Positions 38,701-53,700 of a stretch of 64,000 nucleotides of DNA are shown piece after piece; the first letter of the stretch is position 1, and each line of letters starts with the position of its first letter. The position numbers and the translations under genes are program-made. Source of the stretch: Enoplolaimus lenunculus (taxonomy: Eukaryota; Nematoda; Enoplea; Enoplida; Thoracostomopsidae). The notes beneath the pieces are model-generated. The model saw only the letters and a list, made by a program, of their open reading frames with translations, did not search any database and was not told where the DNA came from. Location of the stretch: NCBI GenBank assembly GCA_030248215.1, contig JASANG010000148.1, forward strand, positions 53,510-117,509, in the 5' to 3' direction.

Positions 38701-41700
38701 ATCTTCCGGATTAAGTAAGTATATATTTCTTTGCATTAAAAATTTTCAATGATTTCGTTGAACACCGAATATGGATAGAGAAATTCAAACGTTTTTTAAC
38801 GTATATGACAGCATTTTTGCGTTTCATTAGCTTTTTCCAGCCCGTCACCCGTCAGAAATTTTGGCGATCTGTCCCTGCGAGCGTTTACAATGTAATGAAA
38901 TGAAACAATGAAATAATCGTCGTTCGACCGTTAAAAAGAACGAACAAAACCGACAAGGGTTAAAATTTAGAAAACCAAATTTTAATTCCGATTCAAACTA
39001 ATTTTTTAATTCAGGTTGGAATCACGTGGAACATATAATAGTTCGACCCACCGATTGTAGAGAAGTTTATGAATATGTTGGCGTGCGTTTCTTTGATGTT
39101 ATTCCGACTGGAAGCAATTGATGTCCGGATAGTGTCCGTTGGCCACTTGTCAATACGCTGCTTGTTGTAGCTGGTTGCGGTGTTTGTGACGATGTGGCGT
39201 TTTGTTCCCAGTGATTTTGTATTGCTTCATGAGAATTTTCGCTTGTTTCCTGTCGACTGTTATCACGTAGATTGCTAGCGGTATCAGATGGAGTTATGCT
39301 TCTAAGCTCGTTGCCAGGCAAGGGCAATGGGATGTTGTTGCTGGAGTTGTTGCTTTTCATGTTTTGGCTTTGGTCCATCTGAGCTGAATCATCATCAGTA
39401 CTTAAATTAGTTATGTCCTTATTGCCAGAAACCAGGCTTGTTTCATTCATTTGGAGGTGCAGATTTGTGTTGTTTTCATTGTTATTGTTGTTGCTGTGGT
39501 GATCAGACGCTGTTTCGGTTTCGTTTTGCTTTTCTGTATAATTTGTTAAATTAGCATCTGCTGATACTGGCGTAGCGGCTCTGGTGTTCGCTCGCATTTC
39601 AATGTACGTCGAAACAGTAAATGCTGATGTGTTGTGAGGTTTATTGCTGTGCTTTGCAGAATGATGCACAGCTTGTTTCGCAATTGTTTCTAGCATGGAC
39701 GGTGATGTAATTGATCGTGTGCCTAAAGATGTTAAATCTTCGAAATTATTAAGTTCAGTTGAATATTCAGTTTTGTTTGAGTTGGATCCGGCTGAATTTG
39801 TTGAGAGTCGTTGATGTTTCATCGATGGGTTGGTCGTCGCTGTGGTGTGTGTTTTGACAGACAGTTTGGCCCTGTTCGTCGCATTGTTATTTAATGTGGT
39901 GCTGCCGCGTAGTTGAGGAAATAACGATACATCCATGAGAAACATCGATTGGCCTGGTTTGGTGACTTTGATTTTTCGGTTTGGCTTTGACGGGTTGGTT
40001 TCCAGTTGTCGCACGCCATGATGACGCTTCGTGCCAGAACCGCGGCTTAAAGGCGGTGCCTGAGACGAGATTAACTGCGCAGTTTCGTGTCGTGATCGAG
40101 TTCGTGAACGCCAAATTACATTACTTGGCCTGGTTAGTGGCCCAATTGATTCTAAAGTGTTTGGAGTTGCAGTTACAGTAACCATCGATTTCGATACAGA
40201 ACCTTGCTTCAGATCATCTCGTGCAGAGGAGTTGTTCAGTTTCAACCTGATAATCCGCGTATTATCTCTAAAAACATTGCCGTGCGTGCTTCCTGTACGC
40301 TTTCTTTCGTCAGTCGCTCCGGTAGTAGCCCAAGGTTTCTGGTGATAGCCTGGCGCTGTTCGAAGTGCTGAGAATTCAGGTTGATGCGGTTTGTCGTCAC
40401 TGTCGTCGTCAGGACGTTTCGGTTGCCGAGATTTGTTTGTGTAGCGTCTACTGTCTGCGGCAAAACTTTGTTGCTGAGACGCGGTCGATTTTTGATGTTC
40501 CGTTGCGCCAAGATCGCTTTCTGCGGTTGCTTGTTGGCGATAATCGTCTTGCTCGATCTGGTGATTGCGTGACCGCTGTGCCGAAGTCTCATACGGCCGG
40601 CGTTGGGATCGACGAGTGACACCTCGTCGCGTTGCTGTGATTTGATCTCGATTGCGGTCGATGTACTTGTCATTGTCACCGTTGTTTCCTTGCGGCAATT
40701 CGGTTCTCCTGCGGCGAATATCACGATCTCCGTTTCGGTCGTTTCCGCCACCAACAGACGCCATCCGTCGGCCGAGTTCGTTAAGATCCAAACTATACGC
40801 TTGTGTGAAGTACATTACGAGTGAGTCGCTCAGCACAACGCACAAGTGTAACGTTTGATCGCGATAGTCGACACGGCCGAGACCGAGGATTTGTTTGTCG
40901 GACGTTATACACGCCGAGATCGATAAGGTTCCGTCTGGTTGGCAGGTCAGTTCGTAGCCTGATTCGACGGCAGTTTCGCCAATCTGAAACAGTTTGCGTT
41001 GATTCTTGTGCGGGAGCGACCGAAATGAATTCGTTTCATTTGGTTCAGTGTAGCTAATAAGTTGTTAAATTTATAATTTTGATGCTGATTTTATAGGATG
41101 GATAAAACAGAAGGTGGCGAAAACTCGGTAAGCTTATGGCGTGTGTTTGCCTTTCTAGCAAAATGTGTTTTTGAAAGCTATTTTAAATTCCGGTTCCGGT
41201 TTCAGCAAAAAAAAGTTTCAATTACTGATCTTATTTGGCAAAATTTCATTCTTGTTGCTACTCTGATATACCAGAGACCCTTATATTTTGCTTATATATG
41301 GTAATTTAGTATAGTATACATATCACAGATTTTATTGCAGCTCCGATGTTCATGTTGTAAATCGATCAGCCCGTAATGTTCGTTTCCTGGCTGATCACCC
41401 GGATGGCATGCAATAAAATGATGTTTTTTTGCTTTTTACCAATAGTTCTTTAAATCCGTTTTCACCATCATGAGCGCAACGTGGCTGTGCTGGCAGGTCT
41501 TCGGTGTTGAGAGTGCATTCTGCGTCACAGGAATCTAACGATGCGTACACACCGGTTGCAGCTGCAGGGCAAACGTCCGGATCGTCACACGGGACACAAC
41601 CTGTAGTATGTTGTGAGAAATTTATTATTTTAGCGTGGGACTGTAATCCATTAGCTTGTGGAAATGGACGATATCAACGTGAGAATATGTTGGTTTTAGC

Positions 41701-44700
41701 TTTTTTTCATTTGTCCTTCAGGTATCATTTTGTTATAGAGCAACTGACAAATAATTTCTCAACGCAATGGTAACGGGCAGAGAAGAAAAAAGTTGAATAA
41801 TATATTTTTCGGTATTTATTTGGTAGAGACACGTGGACTTAAAATTGAAATTTAAAAATAGCTATTTCTATTAACAAAGTCAACATCTTGGAACCGGGTT
41901 TTTAGCTACATTTGATGCCAGTGGGTCTGCACGAAATATGCCCCCAAACACTGAAACTTTTGTATTGTTAAACTTCGCGAAATGTGTAAAAATTGAGCAT
42001 AAATAAAGCTTTTAAACAAAATACAAACAAGGCTGTTGTACACTTCCCCCTTAGGATTCTGCTTAGGTTCAACCTTATTGTTTCGTTTCGAAAAATGTTT
42101 TCCTCAACCTATACCTGTGCCTACGCCGTAGCCGTCTCCAAATGTGTTGGGGACAGTCTTACTTACTTCACGGTAGCAACAAAAGTTCGGATTCGGTTGT
42201 GAAAAGCCGAATCCAACAATGTTCGGCAATATATGTTTACGTGTTTAAACAATAAAAAATTTAAATAATTTCTAATATAAAAATCAATACTTTTTGTTTA
42301 AGGTCACAACGCTCAGAAGTGAGGTTGAGCACAAAATAATTGCGTTTGCGAAAAACGTGCATTTGCTGGAATAGCAAATGGTATTAGTTTGGCAGGTAGA
42401 ACAGCAATGTTCTCATTTTATTTAGTTGGTGTTCTGAAACAAATTATCGATATTTCGGAAATTTGAAAAATGCTACGATTGAATTCGGTATTCGTCTAAT
42501 TGGCAACGGCGTCGGATTCGGGCAAATCGTGGACTCGGTGCCGCCCTACGTACCGGTACCAGAAATGCAAATATATTTTCGTGTTGCAACATTTCGCGTA
42601 GGCTCATCAAGATCATTGGGTTGTTGTGTGTACTCTTCGTCCAATGAATGGAATGTATTAGTCGAATCGTAATCGATTGGATTTATTTCGGTTGCGGAGG
42701 CTATTTGCAGCTGCGGCGAAACCAACTTTGGTGGTCTTCGGTGGACTCCATGCTCAGAAATAGAGAAACAAAACTATGTATTGGAACGCTATACCTAGAT
42801 GTTTCCTTAAAGATAATATGCTAACAAAACGTCTAAATTAGCGTCTTTAAATTCGTAACGCAGTTGTTGAAAATCGACTTAGTTAAGTACTTGCGTAACT
42901 GCCTTAGGCAAAAACGTGGTACGCCTATTAGTGGTGTACGTGCCTACTTAGTAAAGGACTATTCATTATTAATTTTGTCGTATACAATTCAACTGTGTAT
43001 TAATTGCATTTGGTTCTTTTAAAATTACCCATTGTAGTGCTTGCTGTATGCAAGCACTGGCAGCTTGAAAATATATGAATTCATATGAATTCATATGTGT
43101 TGTAAAAACTAACTTACCACGGTCGAGCAACGACTTTGCTACGGTCGTCCGTGTAGATGCTGCCTCATCATCGATGGCTGGTTTTTGGGAAGTCTTGGAA
43201 CGTAGCCTATCGTCTTCAATTGCGCTAGTCCCAACACCGCCGCTATCAGTCTTGGTGGCTGTGGTCGATGCTTGATGAACCAATGGTTTACGGGATTGAG
43301 AATGCGCAACTTGCAGTTTAGGCACCGGACGCTGTGCTGCAAGGAGCGACGACCGTGGCTTCTGTCGCCATTCGCGACCCCATGTTGTTGGGTAGCTTGG
43401 CAATGCGATCCGGTTCCCAGAGTGCTTTTGCGATGGTGGCGGCGGCATTGGTGGCCGTCGGCGCAATTCACCGCCGTTGGCGCGATTGTTGTCTATGTTG
43501 TTACCAGCGTTGAGGTTGGTAGGGCTGAGATGTTGAAGAGGTTGCTCTACTACTTCTGGCGGAGCACCGATGACGTCACCAGATGCGGCTTCGATGGCGA
43601 CACCATTGGGCAACAGCGACGATTTTAACCGCAATCGCCGATGGGAGTCACTGGATGGTAGGAGCGGTAAGACACGGTCAGAGTCATGTTGAACGCTGGT
43701 CGCCAACGGAGTCTGCGGCCACAGTCGAGCTTTTGAGATGTCGATTTTCGGTTTGGACTGAAAATTTTTGGATTGGGAATTGGGAAGCGTCGGCGTGTTT
43801 CGCTGCTGGTTTCGTTTGGCGGCGAGTCGCTCGCGTAGTGTCAAATGAATGAGTTTTAAGTCTTCAGGCGTTACTTCGTGAACTTCTTCCCATCTGTCAA
43901 TGAGTGAAATGATATTTAATTTTGGGGGAGTTTCTTGTATTGGCTGCAGTTTCCATCGAAATTCCAGCAAAAAAGTTTATTCCTGTTGCTGCACTAAAAT
44001 ATGCAGGAACCGGAAATTTTACGGTTTTGTGACAAATTATTTGTAATCATTTAGGATAATCATTTAGGGTGTTTTTGAAATTAGTTCAGTTTTGTTTGAA
44101 AACTGCTAGATTAAAAATCTGACGTGTTTTTGCAAAACTTGATGATACAATAGCTGAAAATTCAGCCAGTTATAGGCTAGTTTTTTTAAAACGTCCATCA
44201 GTAGTTTCGTATTAAAAATTATTTCAAATTCCGGTTCTTCCGGTTTCTGCAAAAAATTGTAATCTTGTTTTGTTCCGGTAAAACATGACCGCCCTTTGAT
44301 ATCTATACGGCTACAATACGTATATTCTATGTTGCTTAAACATTGCTAACTGCTTGCTGACTGATTCAAATTGATTTTTGTGTTTTTTTACAGTTTTTAC
44401 ATATTACATTACTGTAATGATTTGTAGCCTGTGATTATCGTTGTGATTCGGCTCTGGTGTAATAATGTTAGCATATATGTCGTAGGCCAATCTGCTATTC
44501 AGGCCAATTACAAATTGGCCTAGGCCAATGTGCTATTCGGAGCAAATAGCATTTGGCCTAGAGCCTAATAGCGATTGTGAGATGTCGTAAAACAACAGCG
44601 TTGTAAGACGAATGCTGATTGGTTAACGGTATTGTGTTTGTCCAAATAATCGAATCTGATTGTCTGTAAGTTCGATAGCAGTTTAACTCAGGCCAAACTG

Positions 44701-47700
44701 CTATTACATAAAATAGCAGATTGCCCTAGGCCGATTAGTAATTGGCCTTAATAGCAGATTGGTCTACGACATATATATACACACACCTGAAAATAGCATG
44801 TAATAAAATATTAACTTACCGTACTTGACCTTCAGTAGTAAAAAAGCATTTGAACGTCCATCCATTGTGAATTAACTTTTCACCGATGTTGATACGTTTG
44901 TTGAATCGAGGCCAAACGCAAGCTGAAAACTGTTGCAGGTATTAATTGTAAAAATATCCACAATTTTTCTCTTGTGATAGTCACAAAGCATCCGGTGATA
45001 AACTTAACGCATAAACTTTGATTCCGCATTATAACCTAAGGAGTTACAAATATATAATTATCATTCCCATTCCATATAAAGAACAGGAATAGTGATGTAT
45101 ATTTCTACTGATTTCAACCCATCAATACACTGTTTGTGACCAAAAATCTCGTTATTTCTATATAGTAAAAGTGTTGGTCGGCTTTAGGGAAAGCAACACA
45201 TTCATATTCAAGCAACGTTGTGTTGTTGTTGTTGTTGTGTTTGCATTTATTTTCTCACTGATTAATATGACGTATACGTTAATTAAGCGTAAATAATAAA
45301 AAATTACGTAATTTTTTAAAAATCCCTTAGCTACGTCACCTGTCACTTTAATTTCCCACGCTCCAGTTTGAAATACACGGCATTCGAATGCGAAATCATT
45401 CTCAGTCCATTGTTCGCCGTCGGTAAAGCTTTGATTCGCTTTGTTGCAACGGTTTTGGCGTCGTTGGTTTTGTCTTGCTACGCTAAGCTGGCCAGACACT
45501 GGTTCAATTATTTCAAATATTGCCGATAGTAGTAGTGGTATAAAGATGTTGGTTTGCTGAATAAACATCCATGGGTGCCGGGAAGTGCTAAGGTTACGCC
45601 GATGGGGCATCCTTAATGGCGTTAGCGTTGCAGTAAAGTTTAGAGTTGTATACTATATGCAGAGCTGCTATTCGTGCAGTAGACGATGCCGGCTGGTTTG
45701 TCTAGCCAAATGCGCTGTATGAACTGGTCATTGTGAAAGTTTAATGTTTTGATGTTATCGTTACTAAATTAGCTAAGAACACTGAAAGCAAATATCCAAT
45801 GTGGTATCTTGTTTGTTATAAAGTATTTATTTATGTTTGGGTGTACCCAGGATTCAGGTTCATGTACAGTGCCGGAGCACGCTAAGGTGCCCCCACCAAA
45901 AAAATTCCGGGGTGGGGGCCCATCTTCGGACTGAAAAACTTGCTTAAGGTACGATTTTGACCAATTTACTAAAAACTAAAAAAGTAATTCGGTGTTGAAG
46001 ATTATTTAAAATTCCGGTTTCTGATCCGGTAAGAAGCCTCAATTTCTGTTGCGGCAACATTTAATTCCTGTTGGAACCCTGTGAAACTAAATGACACACC
46101 ATTTACTACATATGCATGCATATACATACGTATACTAAATTGTGTGTTGTTTAATATTCATTCTATTGAACATATGCAGTTCCGGCTTAGGACGGTCGTT
46201 ATGGTATGCGGTTCAATTATTTTAGTATCCGGTGGCTCCCTGAACGCTACGAAATGTGGCACTATTGCAGCGTCAAATATCGCACATCAGATAAACGTCC
46301 AACGCAAATAACAAACCAAACACACTACACATTAATGAATGTTAGATTAAGAAGATTTATAGTTTACCTGAAAGTAAAATACCATTTAAACTAGCGAAGC
46401 GAAAAATTCGAATTTTCACTTTCTTGGTTGATTTTAACAATAATTGTATCTACTATTTTTTTGTATAGAAATCATTCATTTTGATTCAACAAACAATTTG
46501 AATTTGAAGAGGTAAACAAATCAAAGTTTGCTGTACCGTACGTAGTGTTTTCAAACTGTCGCCTGTGTTAGGATTTCTTCGAAAACAAATATTCAGCAAT
46601 ATCACATTATTGAGTTAAGACAAAATCAACGTGGACACCGTGCGCACTCGGTGTGATTTTTACCCGTATATGGAACAAATCATTTATCCGATTGTTATCC
46701 TGGTATAAAGACGTTCTTCCGACAAAGTAGAAAACTAGAAGTGTTTTGCCGGCATCAAAATACCGGATATACGGTAGTATCCTGATTGAGTTTGGAGTGC
46801 CGGAACAAAAGTGTTTCGCAAATTATGGTCATACGAATGCTTTATGCAAGCAGTGTGCAGTCAGAATTCTCATTGCTGCGCTGTGATTTGGTGTTTTTCA
46901 GTTCTGCGCTGATGTGGTATTTTTGAAAGGTTTCATACGGAACTAAATTTCACCGTAATAGGCTCAAAAGTTGTAATTTTTGCCGAAACAACATCAAATT
47001 TGCGACAATTCCAACAATCCGGTTCATGTGTCTGCGACGTTTAAAGCCCTGACTGGGAGCACGAAATAAATTTTTACAGGAATTCTGGTCGGAACAGAAA
47101 TTTCAACGGTTATTTTGGCAGGAATTCTAGCCGGAACAGGCATTTCGGTGTTAAAACCGTGGTATTTGACCGATTTTTCTTGAATATTGTGTATTAATTT
47201 GTACGTACATAATTTCGTGAAGTGAACCTATTTAGTTATTTCAAATTGGATGGTTTTTTGAGATTTCTAACTGAGTCGAATTAGACTATGATATATATAA
47301 TGTGATTGAGTGTGTATGGCTTGTAGAAATCGTTTGTTGTCAAATGATAAACCAAAATTGTTTTCTAACGCCAGCGTCTGGCATACCTGCTACAAGCGCA
47401 ACGGTTTGTTATCCAATAACAGCATCGCTAGTGTGCTAGTCCAGTTGTCGGTGTTGTTGTTGTTGCGTAGTAAACGTCGGTAAAGACGTGAAAATGTTGT
47501 CAAAACAAAACGAATGTTTGGTGTTTATTTTAAAATACTTGAACTAAAACAATATCCAAAACATTTGGTATTGAAAATATTTCAAATTTGACAAAATATA
47601 TTAAAATCATGATTTGTAGCAAATAATAGAGTGACAATATTTTTTTGCTGTTCTGTGCATTGTTTAATTTACTTTTTGCTGTAGTTATTGGTGTGGAAGA

Positions 47701-50700
47701 AAGTGAAATCTGGCTTCTGAATGGATACTTAAGTACCGGTGACCCCCTTCTTCGTCGTGTTCAAATCTATTGTCTTGTGTCGGTTTAGTGAAAGTTTGCA
47801 ATCTACTGTTTTAAAATCAGTGACAGTTATCCTGTTGTTGAATGAACAGGTATTTACACGGTATTGTGCATGTATTTGCTGAGTTGGGTGGGTGTGTTTT
47901 TTGTATTTTTTGTGTGTGTTGGGTTGTTGATATTGTGGTTGTATTGTGCGATTGTTTTTCAATGACTTTGTACTTGTCGCCGGGCATGCGAGAACAATGG
48001 CAGGGGTGGGGATATGAAGAACCAAAGGGAGGAGCGAGTCTTTTCGGTTACCCCCCCAGCCCGCGTTTGCCCAAAAATGGTTCCATTTTGAAAATTTTAC
48101 ATATTTGGGCTTCTCATGAGCTCACCCTGAACATTCAGCTCCTAAAATTGGTTTTTGAAAAATTTCATTTTTAAGGACCCAAGGTCCTTCCTCTAACGAC
48201 ACCCAAAAAGTGTGAAAACGTTTGACAAATTATATACCATTCGAAGCAGCTGGGACAGCTGAGTTAAATAGTGTGAAATTTTTCATAATTAGACGATTGG
48301 TTAACGAATCATGGCCAAGTAACTAATATGGCGCCGTCCAAAATCGTTGGCAGTGCGCGAAATTAGTTATTGACAATAGCTCGTTAACCAGAGGGTTGAC
48401 TGTGGATAATACCAGTCGTAGTGGGACTACATGTGTTGAGAAGCTAATATGCAAATTAGTTATTAGCTAACTATTCATTTATTGGTGTTGGATGTTTGTA
48501 AACAATTTATTCAGATTCTACGCACCCAAAAACCCATTACTGCTGAAATTAGATTGCCTGCAACCGTAATTATTAGTGAAATATTTCAAAAACGCCTAAT
48601 TTAGGCTTATCAATTAATCTATTAGCTAACTAATCAATTATCGGTTTTAGATGTTTGTATCCAATTTATTCAGATTCCTCGCACCCAAAAACCCATTACT
48701 GCTGAAATTATATTGCTATATTTAGTGAAATATTGTAAAAAGTCCTAATTTAGGCTTATAACGTTTGCTAATATGCAAATTATCTATTAGATAACTACTC
48801 AATTATCGGTTTGCAGATTTGTAAACAGTCTATGCAACTCCTCGCACCCAAAAACCTTTTAATGTTGAAATTAGATTGCTTGTAAATGTAATAATTAGTG
48901 AAAAAATAATGTAGAAAGACTAATTTAGGCTCAGTTAATTGCGCAATTTAGCCTGTAGCTAATAAACGGCTAAAAAATTTAAAATCACAATACGAGGTTA
49001 ACACCCCAGGATAATTGGCTTTCGAACAAAAAAGTTTATCAAAATCGGTTCAGCCGTTCCTGAGATTCTTTTCGGACGGACAGACAGACAGACGGATATC
49101 CACCTTTTGACCCCAGAGTACAAAACATAAAACGCTCCAGCCCTGCAGTTAGCCTACTTTTTTCACAGGTGTTAATAGTTAAACATTATGGTGATGGATA
49201 AATGTGTGACGCTGGCACCAGTGAATCTACGACAATTCGTCGCCCGACAACTTGTCGCCTAACGGTGTCCTAAAGCCTCTGAATAAATCTAAGCATAATT
49301 CCATTGCTAATCGTAAGTCTAAGCATAACGATAACCGACGAATTGTCGAGTCGATGAAATTTCGGTTTACAAGTTGTCGAGCGTCCAATTGTCTGTCGTG
49401 ATACCTATTATAATATCACAACAATCGTTGTTGCTAATATCTTTCAGTTAAAGAAGCCAACTTTGCTATAACTTATCACCCTGGTATTTTGTTTCGATTA
49501 TTGCATTTTTAAACAAAATTCGAAATTTGGCACCCATATTCTACATCTGATATGGTTGGCGAGGTTTTTACTTTTGTATTTTTTAACTTGTTTTTTCCGA
49601 CTTTTTCTGTTCAAAACTTCAGCAATTAAGTAAAATTTATGGTAGCAGTAATTGTTATCTAATTTTCATGTTTTGGACGATTTTTTTCGTACAGAACATT
49701 AGCAGCAAAATACTAATGTAAGAATGTACTATGGTCGACAGTGTTTAGTGCATACAAGTGTCAGTCATTGCAATTTTTATTGCAAAATTTGGTGTTGCTT
49801 ATCTTAATATTTAATCATTTTTATAAAAAAAATTTTTATGGCTAACGGGTAGAATTGGAACGAGAATTTGAAGTTGTGATCACGAACACCGATTACGTAG
49901 CGGTCGTTCGTGTTGTGTTGTTGTACTGTGTCGCGGTAATGAAGCAGCCAAACGCTTGTTGAATCAAACGATGGCTGTGCTGCTTTTTTTACAAAATCGA
50001 TAGTAAGCGAAATTAATGGCTGCTATTGGAGTTTAACCGTATGCATATATACCGAAAGTTTCCCCAAAACATTAACTTTAAAACCGGTACCGGAAGTACT
50101 TGCATGGATTCTGCAAAAGAATAAACTGGAACCGTACGTATACTGGGATATCTTTTGACAGTAGTAATTTAAACTTAATGCAGCGCATATCATATTTAGT
50201 CCCTGACGATTCCAGAATTTTGTAAGATTGTGAACCGGAACCCTCTTTGTATCTCATAAGATAAGTAAAGCATGGTGCTAGAGTTCTTCAGTATTGGCAA
50301 TGCTTGATGACAGTGCTGACTGTCTATTCTATGTACATTATGGCTCAAAGGCGTGGGTAGAGTTTTTATGGGTCAAACCACTCGTTTTTGGGGTTTTTAT
50401 CCAGTTCCATTGAAATTTTTTATAGTACGGATATCGATATATTTTTCGTCCTCCATATCCTTTCCAAATTTTTGGCTACACCAGTGTTACAGCTATCAGT
50501 TGGTAACGCACGAAAAACCCCTTCGAAATTGTTACAGCGTGTAACCCTGGACATCCCGGTTCGAAATTCTTGGCAAAGCCAGTAGTATTGGCTTACAAAC
50601 CCAATATAAATGTGTAACATTTGAGCCAAGTAATAACAAGAAACGGTAAACAATTGCATTTTGTCAAAAGATTCGACTGACTGGTTTGGAAAATTGAAAT

Positions 50701-53700
50701 GCAATTCAATATTTATTGATACATGAAAGCAACTTTTTGAGAGTCAATACAATGTGTAACATTGTAGGCAATTTCGATAATGCGATTTATTTACTCGGTA
50801 TCCAGCTCAATTACTAAGCTCAATTACTAATATTAATTAATTAATTAATTAATTAATTAATTCTAGTTTTTCATTACACAATTAGAGTTTTTCGTAAAAA
50901 TTAGTCACAAAATTAGTTACAACTAGTTGTAATCTTGTTCTCAAATGGCAAAAACAACAAATCAAATTATTACGTAAGCAAGATGCGATTAAAAAATTTG
51001 CTGAAAAAATATTCAAGATGGCGATTGTCACATCAAACATAACGTCATCGAATAAAGAAAGAAGCTAAACGTTTAACCTTTATACGCCGTGTGTGAACTT
51101 TGTCGCCGCACAACAGTGGTGTAATCCAAAGTCAAAGCCTAAGCATAATGCTAAGCTTAATCCTAAGCCGACGCCTAATCCTAAGCATACTGATTTTCGA
51201 CAAATTGTCGAGTGAACGAAATTTCGTATTACAAGTTTTCGGTCGACAAATTGTCAGGCGACGAATTGTCGTGATATCGAACTTTATATTTAACAAGTTT
51301 CTTTGGAACAAACAGTCTTAAACACTGTTCTCGTTTGAATCTTTGTCCATACCTATGTTCGCAATGTGCAAGTCAAATGTTATTATTGTTTTGGCTGGTT
51401 GGTACAAGCGTTGCGTATACCCTCTTTGCAAACACCCCGCCGGAAATTAAACTAATTAGTGTTTGGGCCAATAGCAGTTTGGCCTGGGCTAAACTACTAC
51501 TGAAATTATACACCAATCAGATTTGATAAGTTTGACAGACACAATACCGTTAACCAATCAGCGTTGGTCTTGCATCACTGTTGTTTTCCGACATCTCACA
51601 ATCGCTATTTGGCCTAGACCAATCTGTTATTTGCTTCGAATAGCACACTGGCCTAGATCAATTGGTAATTGGCCTGAATTGCACATTGGCCCTACGACAT
51701 ACATAACAAGAGTAACATTAGGAAAAGTAATGAATGTTTGAATAAAAACGAACAAAGACAAAAGAATTCGAAACATTAACGAAAACAACGAATTTTTTTA
51801 TTCAAAATATTTCTATTCGCGATGAAATACGCTCATCATTTACGTTATGTAATGATATGTAACAAACTAGGAGTATACGTATTGTGTTTGTGCGTACCGT
51901 AGTGATCACATGAACGGCAATTTACAATTAATCATGTGCGTCGGTGTAATTACGGTAATATATTAATTTTTTATGGTCAAATATGTATTTATGAATGTTT
52001 ATTATTTATTTATTTCTATTTTTTTCGTTTATTTTTTCATGTTTTTTTGTTTGTTAATTTATTTTTGTTTGTTTTTCAATTTGCTATTATTTATTTATTT
52101 ATGTTTTGTTGATTTAATTGTTTGTTTCGCCTCGGGCCGGTGATACCAAAGATTGGTCACTAAATCGAAGCTGGAGTGTTTAAAATTAGGTATATTTGCT
52201 AATAAAAGCTAAGATTTGAATAAGTAATAGTCTTGTTCGTTTTGGGTCATCAGAAACTGACACAACATTGGTTTTTGTACTCATGGTTCACATGTTTTTT
52301 AAATGATCCGCTTCAGCATAACATATATAATTTATGCTTGTTTAGGATTAGGCATGGGCTTAAGCTTGGGACGGCGGTGTGTACAAGGGCTGACTATTGA
52401 TATTGTATAGGGTTTTCAATCGGTTGACTTAGAAATTGTCGAAAATTTGTGAACTTTTTCAACGTATACATTAAGCATTCTAATAACCATTGATTTACTG
52501 ACTCGATTAAACGTCGTTTAAGAATTTAACTCGTTATATAATAGCTGACTGAGATTGTTTCGTACGTACACAAATAAGCGATTTCAACATGCATTAGTAG
52601 AGAGTTTTTATGAGCAGCAGGGTATACTTATACGGGTGAATGAGCAACGGCGTGTACAAGGGTGATAGCGTGGATATATCTGTCTTGTACAGTCGCTCAT
52701 GACTATTCTGTGCGATTTTGGACTCCAAACATGAGGTTTCTACCCTTCCGAAATGAAATCGTGGCTACTGCGCTACTATTGTTTATGAGCTACGCACTTA
52801 AATATGACTTTTAGACCATTATACGTAGTATGGTTATTTACAGTCCATGCGTATTTTCGGCATATTTTTTTGTATTTTATATTGAATAATAAAGTCATTT
52901 TATGTGCAAATATATTCTACGCAAAATACTGTGTTTTTGTGTAAAATAACTTGATTGGCAACGTTAAAATAGCGTAATTTAGCGAGCGTCGCCGAACGTC
53001 TCTAGAGACATTAATCACTAGGCCGGTATGCGGTTTTGTACGATTAGATGTATATATTAATAACATATGCGTATATTTTTAAATATATATATTGAATCAG
53101 GTGGCGCACGTTGTTGACCTTGACTGAATTGTTACAGGGTGCAAACCAATAAAGGTTCTAAAAGGAGCTAAATTTTGCCGGAACAATAACCGAAATGTGA
53201 ATTTAAGATAAGTCTGAACAGCTAACTAGTGGTTTACTATATATACATTTTTGCACGTTCCGGTTCCGTTAAATTTTTTCCGGAAAGTTCCCGTAATAAA
53301 ATTAGGTTGGTGGAAATTAAGATATTTTACAAAAAAGACGATAAAATTAAATAAATTTTATTACTATAGTATACAAGTCTTGCCTATCGCCGAAAATAAA
53401 ATATCGAAGGCATATTTCGCTTCCGTGGTTCATGAAAATCTAAAATGCAGCAGATAAAGTGAATAACTTTTTCCAACTAGGATTATTCCACCAATAGTAT
53501 TGCAAAAAAGAAACCTAAAATTAATTTTTCGGTGGCATGTATTTTCCCGTTCCGTTTCCGGTAATTTTTTAAAATTTCGTTCAGTGCTGTTAGGATTAAG
53601 GAAAAAACCGGCTACGATATATTCGATTGGTGAATATGGACTGTATCGAACGTTATCGAATCAGTCAAATGACTGAACCAACGAGACCTTTAAACGTAGA

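Noticed and set aside
42969-43117. Extension of nested exon 3 to the end of its open frame
   Set aside because: A good GTAAGT donor at 43117 and phase agreement with exon 4 end the exon earlier; the remainder is AT-rich read-through.
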